From Ditylenchus dipsaci (Eukaryota > Nematoda > Chromadorea > Rhabditida > Anguinidae): a stretch of 64,000 bases of DNA. The notes below the pieces were generated by a model. It saw only the letters and a list, made by a program, of their open reading frames with translations. It had not been told where the DNA came from and ran no database searches. Location: positions 1,550,001 through 1,614,000 of the forward strand of contig SADC01001275.1 in the NCBI GenBank assembly GCA_004194705.1, in the 5' to 3' direction. Each line of letters begins with the position of its first letter. Positions within the stretch are counted from its first letter, which is position 1. Of the stretch, positions 20,087 through 30,663 are shown one piece after another. The position numbers and the translations under genes are program-made.

Positions 20087-22608
20087 TTATTGAACATAAA
20101 TCCAAACATAACACTCATACATCATTTTCCAACAAAATATTGACATTTCTTCTGGCTCTTTATCATTTGCTTCACTAGTCTTTGAAAGGATCTCATCTGC
20201 CAGCTCTGCTTTGATGATGAGAAGATGAGCCGCAGTTTTTTTTTCAAGACGCGATCTCAAGAAATTAGCAAAAAGTAGACTTGCCTTCGAGAAGCACCGT
20301 TCAGACGCCACGCTGGATAGAGAAATGGCCAAATATTTGCGAGCCAGGACAGCAAGATTCGGAAAGCGTACTCCATTCTTCGCCCACCATTGATACATTT
20401 CGCTGTGCCCAGGAATATCCGGTCGGGGCAGTTGAAGTTTCTTCTCGCTCAGATATCGGTTGATTTCTTCCTAAAAGCAAAATAAATTATATAAACATAA
20501 AAGAAATTAAAAAAGTCTTGAACGAACCGCTAGAATATCTCCTCCTTCTACGATCTGCTGCACGTACTCTTCTTCTCCTTCACCCAAAGATCACTGGTTG
20601 GTACTTGCGCTTGTTGAATTGTAGCCGGCTGAGGGATCTCCTTCGACAAAAGGTTGACGACTTCCTCTTTGATGAATTCCCATTTGTGCTTTGGCAGAAC
20701 TGATGATCTACAAACGACAAATAAAAATGCCATATTATTCTCAAACGAATTAGTACTTACTTGTAGCAGAGACGAGGATCCAAGAATGCCGCCTATTCCA
20801 CTTCCGATTGATTGAGAATTTCCCTTGTTCTGACATCCAGGCTCTCATCAAATTCACCCCAAATTCGCCAGAGACGTTCTCCAAGTGCTCGGACAATTTG
20901 CGGACAAAGAAAGGATAGCAGGAGAGAGGAGCGTTTCGATAAGAGGCCTCAAAAACAACAACAGTAGACACAACAATAAGCACAAAGTGGCTGAAAACTA
21001 ACCATTTTTGTACAATCTTTAAACGGCTTGAGCACTTCGATCACATCTCCTATTTCATCGAAGTCAGCTTGCGACATGTTCTTGATGTGCTTGGCCACCG
21101 TGCAGCCTGGAAACATCGCGGCATACTTTAGCAAATGCGTCTTGTGGTGTAGAACAGAAATGAGCATCTCAAGTGTAGAATTCATCTGGTTTTGATTTGC
21201 TAAAATATTCTATAATCATAATTGTTCAAGCTAAAGGTTTTATTTATACCAGCGTCAAAGTCTTTGATCCCTCTCCTTGAACTTCCCGGTACGAAGGGCT
21301 ACCAGACAATTTCCAATATTTTTGGAAAATGTCGGCCGACATTTTCCAATATTTTTTCGGTCGATTCGGTCGTTTCGCCCGAATTTACCGAAAAAATATT
21401 GGAAAATGTCGTGCGACATTTTCCAAAAATATTGGAAATTGTCTGGTAGCCGTACGAAGACATGGCAGTTGGAGTCCTGTGTAATGCGATCCCTATTTTG
21501 CTAGCTTTCTCAACAACGGCGGACACGATCGAAGTCCTGTTGATCCCATCCCAAACGACCAGATGCAGCATATGGCAAAAGCAATGAAAACTATACCGAT
21601 TCTTTGCATAAATGAAAATATTCAGATAAAAAAATCACCTCCGAATGTTTGCCTTGACGCAAACTCCCCCTTTGAGCTGCCAAATTCGGAGCGCCATCGC
21701 GAGTCGCAGCCACTATGTTCTCTTTGTCTATTTCCAATCGCTGCAGAATAAAGTTGATCTTCTCGGCTATGTTATCCCCGTATGCTTTTCCAGAAATGAT
21801 TCGACGGCCAAAACTTTGTTCGAAACTCAAAGTCCTTAGACAGATACGAGCCGGTTATGCTAAAATAGATTCGTTACCCTCATGAGAAACTTTAAGAACC
21901 GAGATAATAAGGATACCAGAGAAGTGAGTGTTCCTTAATGTGAAAATTCATCTAATGTGAGAGACAGATGCTGCCCCTTGACAAACGCCCTGAGATTTTC
22001 GATGCACATCCCAGCTTTTTCTGGAAACTCTGAGCGGATATCATGACGGGAAGGAAGCTAAAATAACCATAAAATTAATGTACAAAAAGTAAAATTTAAT
22101 TACCTTGCTTGACCATAGTTCTTCTTCACCAGACGACGGAAGAAAGGAGACTCGCAATTGAGAATGGCAAATTGCTGTCAACGATGAAGTCGGTTACATC
22201 ACTTGTCAACTCCTGGCTCTGTTGTTTCGAGTATCATGGACTGAAAAGAGTAGTAATTAATTCCATCTTGGGCTTCTTCGGAGCGCTCGGACCCACATCT
22301 TTCTTATCCATCGCCAACTTGTGCTTTGGCAGATATAAGATGCTTGGAAAGCGTTGATGTTCCACATCTTTTGGCAAGTTGAGAACATCGCCGCAATCGC
22401 AAACTGCCTTAATCGCCATCTTTCTTGAATAACTTCCACACTTGACTAGGCATGCCTTAAAAAAGAACTCAATATTAAAAAGACACATACAAGATTCTTG
22501 TATATCTTGTAACAAGACAGACATAAAAAGTGAAACTATAAAAGCGGTGTTAGAAAAAGCAGTAAAACGGTGACAGTAAATGTGAATGTGAGTTAAAAAG
22601 AAATGCAT
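20087..22608 (-). pseudogene. hAT transposase, broken
   Basis: DNA transposase of the hAT superfamily. Reading from 22.6 kb down: an N-terminal stretch with a cysteine-containing segment (KCGSYSRKMAIKAVCDC), a VTDFIVDSNLPFS motif near 22.2 kb, ATRDGAPNLA near 21.7 kb (the hAT D-x-A-S-N region), NSTLEMLISVLHHK near 21.15 kb and the hAT dimerisation domain (LAISLSSVASERCFSKASLL) at 20.1-20.4 kb. Likely introns have GT..AG ends. Damage: a frame change directly after LPFSI near 22.15 kb, a 155-bp MITE in an exon at 21297, and loss of the usual TRW before NST. Confidence 0.88.
21297..21451. mobile_element. hAT-type MITE nested in the hAT transposase
   Basis: 155 bp, GGCTACCAGACAATTTCCAA at the left and its complement at the right, flanked by an exact 8-bp repeat GTACGAAG (21289-21296, 21452-21459). 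It breaks a transposase exon. Its ends differ from those of the host element, so another hAT family moved it. Confidence 0.92.
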
Positions 22609-22904
22609 AAAACATTTTCAGTCTGACACAAGCAAACAATTGTTGTAAATGTTTGATCCCTCGATTCGAAATCATGTATCCGAACCGATACCCGAAATTT
22701 TCGGGTATCCGGACCGAACCGATACCGGACCGAACCGATACCCGATACCCGAAATTTTCGGGTACCCGGACCGAACCGATACCCGATACCCGAAATTTTC
22801 GGGTACCCGGACCGAACCGATACCCTAAACCGGAAAAAACCGGGTTTCGGTTCCAATTACCCGAAAACGGGTACCCGAACCGACAACCCTAGATATATAG
22901 CATT

Positions 22905-23145
22905 GTTTAAAGGGGCATGCCCGTGCGTTAAGGCGCGAAACCAGCAGTTTTTTATCGAATTTTTCGAATCGTCCCATTTTTCACTCGTTCTGCGTCAAAT
23001 CTGATATAGATGACCTTATACTGCTTTTAAAAACTAGACAAAAAACTTAAAAATCTAGACGAGAACGAATGTAAAAATTTATCGAGAAAGAAAAAGAACT
23101 GCTGGTTCGCGCCTTTTCCCCCATCGGGCACGATCATGCCTTTAA
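22905..23145. repeat. Palindromic MITE of the TTTAAAGGGGCATGCCC family, subfamily B
   Basis: GTTTAAAGGGGCATGCCCGT at the left; the complement of CGGGCACGATCATGCCTTTA at the right. The interior (ATTTTTCACTCGTTCTGCGT) is shared with the copy at 39.49-39.73 kb. Confidence 0.75.
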
Positions 23146-23408
23146 CTATCGTAAAGTGAATCTCAGGCATATATATACGTTTTGGTTTTATTTCGAACTC
23201 ATTTATGTGGAAATATTTATGCTTTGCTGTTGCACTTGTTGGCTTCTTCTTGGTTTGAGAGTCGGTTTTCTTGTTCGCCTTTGCTTTTCCTTTATTCCTC
23301 CTTTTTCAGTCTTTTTCGGTTTTTGGGTTGAAGCAGCGATCTTCTTTTGTTTTCTTATTTTTTCTTCAAATTTATTTTCTGAGACTTAGTGAGCACTGGC
23401 TTACCTGC

Positions 23409-23968
23409 TTATGAATCTTTTCTGAAATCTCTTTTATTATTTTTAACTTCTGCTATTTGTATATGCATAAAAATCACCGATTTCGTGTTAGGATCAGCTT
23501 CGCAGCATGATCTTTGTTTTCGTTGTGATATGGCTGGTGGGTGGCTTAAGCGTGGTGGTTGTTGGTTGTGGGTTTCATCTGTCTCACCTAATTGTGCAAT
23601 CGATTCTTCAGCCACACTTGAACAACACTGCATCATCCACACAGACTCAGGAGTTGCTGGAGTTGAACTAGCCAAACTTAATTCAGAATTTGTATTATTA
23701 TCAGTAAGCTCTTGCTCTGAATCAGTAGCTTCAACTCCAGCACGATAGAAATCAGATGTTTTCTCACCATCAAGGCCTCCTTCATCCGGCATTGTGCTTT
23801 CAGGCAAACCCTCTCCTCCTAAAGCTTCTTCTTCAGCTTTCTGGTCATGTCATTGCCACCCAATCCATCTTCAGCATCCAATTCCCCTTCTGCTTGACCC
23901 TTGACCCTTAGTTGGACGAAAAGCAAAGAGCAGAGAAATAAGGCAATAGGCAATTGGAAAAGCTTCAT
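23409..23968 (-). CDS. Candidate secreted acidic protein (frame break)
   Basis: Starts at 23968 with MKLFQLPIALFLCSLLFVQL, a clear hydrophobic signal peptide, then RVKGQAEGELDAEDGLGG. About 40 residues in, this frame closes (LKKKL, stop), but the +1 frame continues as an acidic, serine-rich sequence (EEEALGGEG, then DSEQELTDNNTNSELSLA) for about 130 codons to 23409. Similar composition on both sides suggests one gene with a single-base indel near 23.85 kb, real or from sequencing. A donor may lie at GGTGATTTTT near 23.49 kb. No family recognised; no close same-strand neighbour. Confidence 0.45.
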
Positions 23969-24145
23969 TTTTGAACATTTATGAAAATTGTAAACCCAAA
24001 TAACACGACTTTCAAGTCAAACTAGATGAATGAAAGCAGAGTATGAGAAGATATCAGCCAGCTGCCTTTTTGAACAGCTTACTGAGCACCGACAATTGCA
24101 AAATCAATTCAAGCCCTATCATTAGGCAGGTAGATGGGTACGCGA

Positions 24146-24424
24146 CAATTCACGCCCGGGACGATTCACGCCCGGGACAATTCACGCCCGGGACGATTCA
24201 CGCCGGGACAATTCACGCCCGGGACAATTCACGCCGGGACAATTCACGCCCGGGACAATTCACGCCGGGACAATTCACGCCCGGGACGATTCACGCCGGG
24301 ACAATTCACGCCCGGGGACAATTCACGCCCGGGACAATTCACGCCCGGGACAATTCACGCCCGGGACAATTCACGCCGGGACGATTCACGCCCGAGACGA
24401 TTCACGCCCCAGGACAATTCACAT
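24146..24424 (+). repeat. 15-16-bp tandem array, about 18 copies
   Basis: Unit GGGACAATTCACGCCC with A/G variation at the fifth base (GACAA or GACGA). There are no unique spacers between units, so this is a tandem repeat, not a CRISPR array. It forms the left arm of the 24.1-26.9 kb element. Confidence 0.95.
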
Positions 24425-24599
24425 TAAGTAACTTTATTTATTTACTTTTCTATTTATCAAACGTCTGAATCAGCCAGAATCGGGGTAATGAGGGTAGCTA
24501 CACACCCTGAAGGGTTTAGTTATTTAGTTAACTCTGACTCGCACCCTCACTCTCACCCAACAGGAAAAAGACACTTTCAGTGAAGATTCGCAGGAATTT

Positions 24600-25120
24600 T
24601 AATTTTTTAGTCTGAACCAACCAATCAAGTGGTCGTCCACTAGATCAAATTTTTTTTTTATTTTTTTCGGCTTCCAAAACTTGCTTTCTGGACTGATTCG
24701 GGCATGCTGAAGATGGTTTGATAGTGGGTAAATGCCGTTTTGAAGGGTATTTTTGAGTTTTGGTAAAATCAATTGTACTCGAATACCCAAAAACATCAAC
24801 AAAACCTTATTTTACTATTATCAAAGCATCTTCAGCATGTCCCAATACAGACAACAGGTTTTGGAACATGAAAAACGTAAAAAATTTTGCTCCAAGTGGT
24901 CGACCACTTGGTTTGTTGTACCCAAATAGTCGTACCCAGGTTGGGGAACTTAGGTAGTGTAGTGATACCGGGGTAGTAATATTTTTGGTCTTGTAAAGAA
25001 CTTTAAAAGTTAAAATTTTTTCTATGATACAACCTCAATTCTACTGAATAACCCATGCATCAACAAAACCAAGTGGTCGTCCACTTGAAGCAAAAATTTT
25101 TTACGTTTTCATATTAAAAT
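24600..25120. repeat. CCAAGTGGTCGTCCACTTGG repeats
   Basis: The near-palindrome AAGTGGTCGTCCACTTG appears at 24.63, 24.89 and 25.07 kb and, altered, near 37.05 kb, next to AAAATTTTTTACGTTTTC. It is a degraded foldback family inside the larger element. Confidence 0.55.
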
Positions 25121-25160
25121 AGTGCGCAGGTTCGATCCCACGTAGTGGCACGCAATTTTG
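25120..25160 (+). repeat. tRNA-like B-box fragment
   Basis: GCAGGTTCGATCCCACGTAG, with an inverted relative at 26.65 kb on the other side of the Harbinger element (GCAGGTTCGATCC on the complement). Confidence 0.5.
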
Positions 25161-25245
25161 TTTGGCTTGTTTGGCCAGTTCTAGGGGGATTAGACTTTTT
25201 TAACGTCAGATTCGGAATCACCGACCCAAATTACCCCTAGAACTG

Positions 25246-26515
25246 GACCCGTAGCAAATATCGATTTAGCAATTAGAATTTAGAGTTTAGCATGCTAAAG
25301 TCTAAACTCTAAATTGGCGGAAATTAGTGTAGCAAATATCGCTGTCTAAATTCCACTTTAAAAGTAGTGTCTAAATATTTAGAGTTTTGGTAGCAAATAT
25401 AATTAGACTCTAAAAAGTAGACTCTACTTTTTTTAGACCTCTACTTTTCGCAGCAAATATCGAGTCTAATTCCACTTTTGGTAGCAAATATACGCACTAA
25501 ACTCTAAATTTTTACAGTAAAAAAGTGGGGCGGTAGGGGGCTGTCTAAATTTATTTAGACTCAACTTCTTGGCTGTTTTCGGTCTATTTTTTACCTTGTT
25601 GACCTACTTTTGATATTTATGTTCCTATACCAACTTTCATCGCTCTTTCTTCCTGTCATATTTTTTGTTTTTCCGTTGCTCGCGTATTTTTTCGACGAAA
25701 AAACGATTTATAAAAAATAACCATTTATGAGCAGCGATCAATTTCCAACTGTGTGAAGCGTTTCTGTGCGACTCTGGCTTTGAAGGCAAACTAATACATC
25801 TATATGCCCGCAACTTAAGCGGTTTGTTCTTTTCTCCTACTCTTTTGGCATTGTTAACTTTATTTTACAGGGGATTGCCAAGGAGCAGCGGATGTTCTAC
25901 GGAATTGCTGGATTTCCGTACGTGGTGGGGCTTATCGATGGAACGCACATCCACATCCAAGCACCGAATCAGGAGGTTGAGAGGGACTACGTTAACAGAA
26001 AGAATAGGCATGCAATCAATGTTCAGGTGCTTTTCGATTTATTCTTTGACCTTCAACCATACTCCTGGTCCCTTTTAGGTGGTCGTCACTCAGAGGGACA
26101 GTTCACAAACATGGTCGCGAAGCATCCTGGTTGCGCACATGATCTCATATTCTTCGCTCGAGCAGGAATTGTTTCGACGTTTAGACTAGATATTTATAGA
26201 AGAGATGTTTTTGGTGAACATGAACTTGTTGATTGGTGATTTAAAATAACAAAGAGGAAGAAACATTAGATCGCGATATTTGCTACGACTAAATATTTAG
26301 AGTTTAGCATCCCACTTGCTAAAGGCTAAAGTCTAATTCGATATTTACTACGACTAAATATTTAGAGTTTGGCCAGCTAAATTCTACTTCTTTTTTTGCT
26401 ACCGAGAAAGTAGCGTCTAAATGTTTAGAGTTTAGATTTCTATATTTGCTACCGATTTGCCACTTTTATTTAGTGACTAAATATTTAGACACTAAATCGA
26501 TATTTGCTACGGGTC
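25246..26515. mobile_element. PIF/Harbinger transposon, 1.27 kb, defective
   Basis: Ends GACCCGTAGCAAATATCG and its exact complement; CTG at both flanks (25243-25245, 26516-26518), a 3-bp duplication as expected for Harbinger. Subterminal regions repeat GTAGCAAATAT next to CTAAATATTTAGAG many times. It contains a broken HARBI1-type nuclease gene. Confidence 0.9.
25871..26239 (+). pseudogene. HARBI1-type transposase remnant
   Basis: GIAGFPYVVGLIDGTHIHIQ carries the first catalytic aspartate (DGTHI). INVQ then EGQFTNMVAKHPGCAHD gives the second aspartate. A candidate intron (GTGCTTTT..CTTTTAG) lies between them, but splicing there shifts the frame, so a small indel has occurred. The third acidic residue and the C-terminal part are missing. 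The family cuts DNA with a DDE nuclease. Confidence 0.88.
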
Positions 26516-26518
26516 CTG

Positions 26519-26617
26519 GACCCGTAGTCAATATCGAAAAAAAAAGATCTGAAGATCGAAAAAAAGATATGGCCGAATTAGCATCAGTCTAATTTTTTTC
26601 GATATTGACTACGGGTC
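26519..26617. mobile_element. 99-bp Harbinger-type MITE
   Basis: GACCCGTAGTCAATATCG and its complement, directly after the CTG that ends the larger Harbinger copy. The ends differ from its neighbour mainly at GTAGTCAATATC versus GTAGCAAATATC. Confidence 0.85.
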
Positions 26618-26640
26618 TGGTCAAACAAGTCAATAAATAG

Positions 26641-26725
26641 TATGTCACCGCTTTGGATCGAACCTGCAACACTATTTTGGGCCAAAAACGCGAATGCTTA
26701 CGCACTGCGCCATATAGCCTACATG
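26641..26725 (-). repeat. tRNA-derived sequence (A and B boxes)
   Basis: The complement reads TATGGCGCAGTGCGTAAGC (A-box-like) and, about 30 nt on, GCAGGTTCGATCC (B box). The stems do not give a normal tRNA, so it is probably a SINE head or tRNA relic. Confidence 0.5.
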
Positions 26726-27416
26726 TTCAAACCTTAATGGCTTCCCCCCTCGTTTAACACCACCGAAATTCGAACCTGTAACCTATTAGCGCATCAATTT
26801 AACAGACATCATTAACCAGGATAAAAATTTAAAAAATTATCTAGGGGCGTAAATTATATAGGGGCGTGAATTGTCCTGGGGCGTGAATCGTTCCGGGCGT
26901 GAATTGTCCTGGGCGTGAATTGTCCGTGTACCAGGTAGATATAGCTGTGGACTGGGCCTCTAAACTGCCTGCCTTTGAATTAACTACAACCTAGGGCTAT
27001 CTTTGGAGCTGATACAGACAAATTTTCAAAAGACTTGTCATAGGTTATTATAGAACAGGGGCGCGCAGTTATTCTCCAATAGCTCGTTTAGTTTATAAGA
27101 AGTAGGCGTCGCGCATTTTGATTAATTTTATAATCACCCAGAAGGCATCCACACTGGCTTTACAAGCGTACATAATGTTCGGCAGTTAGCTTAACAAGAT
27201 GGGAAGCGCTAATTTGATCAACACTAATTGCATTTGAAAAAAGTTGTGCTTTCAGCTTCTAGAAAACGTGTGTTAGCTCTGCGCTATTTTTTATATCATT
27301 TTTACTTTACCTAGAATTTTTTATCATTCTATTTCACTAGGTATTTAGAAAGTTTTGATACAAACCCTTATGTTTTCATTGTTGAATTAGCTAAAACCTA
27401 GTGCTACATTACGAGC

Positions 27417-28128
27417 GGGACGCAACCGAGAAGACTCGCCAACGCGAAAAAACCCGCCAACTTCGGAACTCGCCAACGCGAAAACTGGCCAACGTCAAGT
27501 GTCGGCAAAACTCGCCAACGGAAAACTCGCCAATGCAGAACTTGCCATTGCGAAACCCACAAATATACATTTTAAATCTTTTTTTCACGAATTTTTGAAT
27601 TTTTCTATTTTGCAAAAGGATACATACATTTGTTTAATTTAAGAATATGTGTGTCATGTGAAAATACAATAACAAAATACATTAATTACGATAGCAAATT
27701 AAAGCAACTGCTATACGTCAAAGGGATGGGAAACTTTATAAACGCATCGTCTAGATCACACGTCCGACACCACTGGCTGCACGTCTTATTTTTTCATCTC
27801 CTTAGATTTATAAGTTTGGTATCTGAATGATACTCACACTCTTGGCTATCCAATAAGATTATCATTATGGAGTTACACACCTATTGGAGCTTATTTACAG
27901 GCTAAAATCGGCTCAATTTTCGAAAGTCGATGGTTTTTGGGGTTTTTTTTGACTGGTTTAACTTATATTTTATGACTTTTTTCTACAAGTCACACGTTTC
28001 ATATACAAAAATGTAGTTAAGATTTTAATCTTACATTTGAGCTATCGAACTTCGACGTGGGCGAGTTTTCGCATTGGCAAGTTTTTTAGCGTTGGCGAGT
28101 TGTGGCGTTGGCGAGTCGGTTGCGTCCC
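27417..28128. mobile_element. Array-ended foldback element (Mutator-like) carrying a SINE copy
   Basis: Ends GGGACGCAACCGAGAAGACT and the complement of CGAGTCGGTTGCGTCCC. Flanks TTACGAGC and TTAAGAGC match at 7 of 8. Arms are arrays of CTCGCCAACGCGAAAA-type units, inverted at the right. The centre (27.70-28.05 kb) is a copy of the SINE-like repeat at 11.98 kb. Confidence 0.8.
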
Positions 28129-28249
28129 TTAAGAGCTGATATGGACAACAAAATGTACAGGATGGCATTGAAAAAATCCCGAGTTTATAGTTTAACTTTT
28201 TTTATTTTTAAAGAGAGCGAATGAATTAGCATTATATTTGATATATAAT

Positions 28250-28655
28250 CAGACGAGGTTTCAAAATTTTAAAAAATAAGTGGTGTTTTGAATTCTAACT
28301 TTGTATAAGATCAGCTAAATTTTTATGTTTGATGACACCCGATATCCCAAACGAAAGCTGAGGATTTCCTCTTTCAGAAAATACAGATCAAATTTGTAAA
28401 TTAGAGAGTTCAGAAAAGTAAAAAAAGCTCTATTTTTACCACCGTCAGTTCATTTTTTTATTTTAATAGAACCTTTTCCTTTTCTATTTTTTTTAACTCT
28501 CTGATTTTCAAAATTCGGTCTGCGTTTTCTGAAAGAAGAGATCCTCAGCTTTCTTTTAAGATATCGCGTGTCATCAAAAATAAAAAATTTAGCTGACCTC
28601 ATACAAGATTAGGATTGATGACAAAAACTCACTTTCTAAATTCTGAAACCCCGTG
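28250..28655. repeat. Foldback repeat with about 190-bp arms
   Basis: GAGGTTTCAAAATTTTAAAA, ATCAGCTAAATTTTTATGTT and AAGCTGAGGATTTCCTCTTT at the left all recur inverted in the right half. No gene. Confidence 0.7.
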
Positions 28656-28815
28656 AAGCATCATTATAACACTTAGTAAAAAAACAATGACATACGTTGC
28701 CCTATCTCACGACTTAATCCTGGCACCGGGACAGGTGGAGTAACCACACCCTTTATTCCAAACCCGAATCCGGGCACAAAGATGACATTACAAGATGGAA
28801 CAGTACAATCAGAGA

Positions 28816-29590
28816 TTAACTGAGATTCTTCTTGCTGCTTCTTCTGCTTCGGTTGGAATTCGGCGATCCCTCATCCTGAGTCCAGCCCAGTCGCGGAGAC
28901 GGTCCATTCACCTTGTTTCTAGAATCCGTTGCACAGTTTGTTTGGAAGCGTGCTGCTGGGCCACAGAGATCGGCAGGCGAGTCACAGATGACAGGGAGCG
29001 GAGCTGACTTGACCATCACAGGAGGAGCTTGGGCTTCGGCAAGACCACGGAACTGCAGCTTGGCTATGGAGTCTTCTGCTGGCTTCGGGTTCACTTCGGC
29101 TTTCATTCCAGTCGACGGGTCGCTAGCTTCGGTCCTTTCGCACTTCAATCCCTTTCGGTCAACACACCCCTTCACACCCAACGTTTCGGTCTCATTCGCA
29201 CATGCTAGACGGTCACCATACACACCACTCTGTAGACGGTCCGCACCCACACCACACAAACCCTTTTCGGTACTTCCCACACGACCCGACGGCACTTTCG
29301 GGTCGACGAACCCTTCCATGCCTCGGCTGCTACCAGCCAACTTCTCAACTTCGGTAAACGAGGAAAGGTACTAACCTGCTTACCGTGATCATCGTCCTGT
29401 TTTTCTCCAGCGAGTCAGCCATTCCCTTGATCTCGTTCACCAGAGCATTCCACTGGGCGCTGGCCATTTCCTGAGCCCCTTGCAGGTTTGCCTCCTTCAG
29501 AGCGATCGCGAGCCTGTCTCGGATGTCCGAAAATTGCCTCGGCACCACTTGCTTCGGCTTAGCCTTGCTTTCTTCCTTTTTCTTTTCCAT
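28816..29590 (-). CDS. Unidentified two-exon gene
   Basis: Exon 1 starts at 29590 with a lysine-rich head (MEKKKEESKAKPKQVVPRQF), then a helical stretch RDRLAIALKEANLQGAQEM and ending NRTMIT at a good donor (ACG|GTAAGC, about 29380). After a short intron the next open frame runs from about 29340 to 28816 with a polar, low-structure sequence and the tail SNRSRRSSKKNLS. GC content here is clearly higher than around it. No zinc knuckle, protease or polymerase motif, so a gag-like origin is only a guess. A plus-strand ORF of 153 codons overlaps, so the strand is not fully certain. Confidence 0.4.
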
Positions 29591-29698
29591 TTAGCAGAAT
29601 CGATAGATTGAGCGCTTTTTAGGTCCTTAAGAACGAGGAAACTAAGATTTTCGCCGACGGGTCAACATTCTTCCGGTAGAAGACAAATCCTGTTTGAA

Positions 29699-29803
29699 AT
29701 CGCATTACGATTTCAAACAGTATTTGCCCCCTTTAACTTCTGCTAGACGGTCACGCCTCTCAGGACAAATCGATGGTACGGAGATTTGCCTTCGCAAATC
29801 TCC
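29699..29803. other. Two perfect hairpins upstream of the 28.8-29.6 kb gene
   Basis: GTTTGAAATCG / CGATTTCAAAC (11-bp arms, about 29,693-29,720) and GGAGATTTGC / GCAAATCTCC (10-bp arms, about 29,778-29,802). Both lie just 5' of the minus-strand gene start and may be in its leader. Function unknown. Confidence 0.5.
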
Positions 29804-29809
29804 CTCCTT

Positions 29810-30655
29810 ACAACTTTTTTGAAACGAAAACAAAACAAATGACAGATTTTTTAACCAGATTCTTGACTTATTCTTATTTCGTGCTCTGCAACACTCCAGA
29901 GAACTTCGCTATGCTTCAATCTCTTTGAATAATAATGTCAAAAGACTCTTTTGAGACGCCTGATATGCTCATCATCTAATTTGACGAAATTATGCCATTG
30001 GATGATTATTTCGCCGACCTAAAGTTGGTTCGCATGACGTCACTAACTGACTGGGTCTGCAACAACAAATTTACAAAAAAGTCTAAAATTGTTAAATTTT
30101 TTAAGAAGAAAAGTCAAAAAATGGTTATGCAAAAGTTCAAACCGCAAATCCCACACAAATTCACTAGATTTGAAGTGGAGATTGATTAATAGGAAGAGGT
30201 TAGGCAATTTGGTCATTAATATCTTCAAGGACTGCTCTTCACTAAATTACCGCATAATTAAGAGGTCTTCTTTCTTTGTTTTGGTTGAAGTAGTAGCAGT
30301 CCTATTCCCTCAGGGTTGCTTTCCTACTATCACCACTACTCTACCAGTATAGTCCATTTCTTTGCATTTGTTTGCTTTTTGTGTGTATACACTATCTATT
30401 TGTTACCCATTTTTTCCATGATTCATGTTTTAGGATAGTAAACTTCAGAATAATTTTAAAATGCTATTTTTGTGTCATTTTGAAGCCAGTGAGATGAGCT
30501 ACAAATAAAAAGTAATGGAGAGTGGTGTTCAAAAACTGGATCATTAAAAATAAGTATAAAACTATTTTCTTCTTGCATTTTCGGAGTAAAAAGCTGGTCC
30601 TCGCCCATTCCAGCGTACAAAACTAGTGGACGTATATGGGCATGGTCCTTTAAAA
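29810..30655. other. No gene recognised
   Basis: AT-rich sequence with short ORFs on both strands and no domain, strong splice-framed exon or repeat structure that I can support. Confidence 0.4.
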
Positions 30656-30663
30656 AATACTGA

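Larger units (their letters stand above)
19870..22891. mobile_element. Complete hAT transposon, 3.0 kb, decayed
   Basis: Ends TAGGGTTGTCGGGTACCCG and the complement of CGGTTCGGGTACCCG..-type right end (...CCGACAACCCTA), flanked by a perfect 8-bp duplication GATATATA (19862-19869, 22892-22899). Both ends carry arrays of ACCGAACCGATACCCGAAA-like units about 150-200 bp deep. The transposase lies on the minus strand and is broken. Length, 8-bp duplication and the C-terminal dimerisation domain all agree with hAT. Confidence 0.95.
24136..26932. mobile_element. Large array-ended element with 8-9-bp target duplication (Mutator-like)
   Basis: Outer ends GGTACGCGACAATTCACGCC and the complement of GGCGTGAATTGTCCGTGTAC. 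Flanks AGGTAGAT (24128-24135) and AGGTAGAT (26933-26940). Left arm: about 18 copies of the 15-16-bp unit GGGACAATTCACGCC(C). Right arm: about five copies inverted (26840-26930). No Mutator transposase inside; the centre holds a Harbinger element and tRNA-like sequence. Confidence 0.82.

Noticed and set aside
23156..23389. Plus-strand ORF rich in Phe, Cys and Leu resembling a membrane protein
   Set aside because: T-rich codons force hydrophobic residues; the opposite strand holds the better gene candidate just downstream.
24146..24424. Regular repeat resembling a CRISPR array
   Set aside because: Units follow one another directly with no unique spacers, in a eukaryotic context with inverted copies at 26.84-26.93 kb.
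26641..26725. Possible tRNA gene on the minus strand
   Set aside because: A and B boxes are present, but acceptor, D and anticodon stems do not pair properly.
28913..29374. 153-codon plus-strand ORF as the real gene
   Set aside because: The minus strand has a start, a good donor and a continuing second exon; the plus frame lacks splice support. Not fully excluded.
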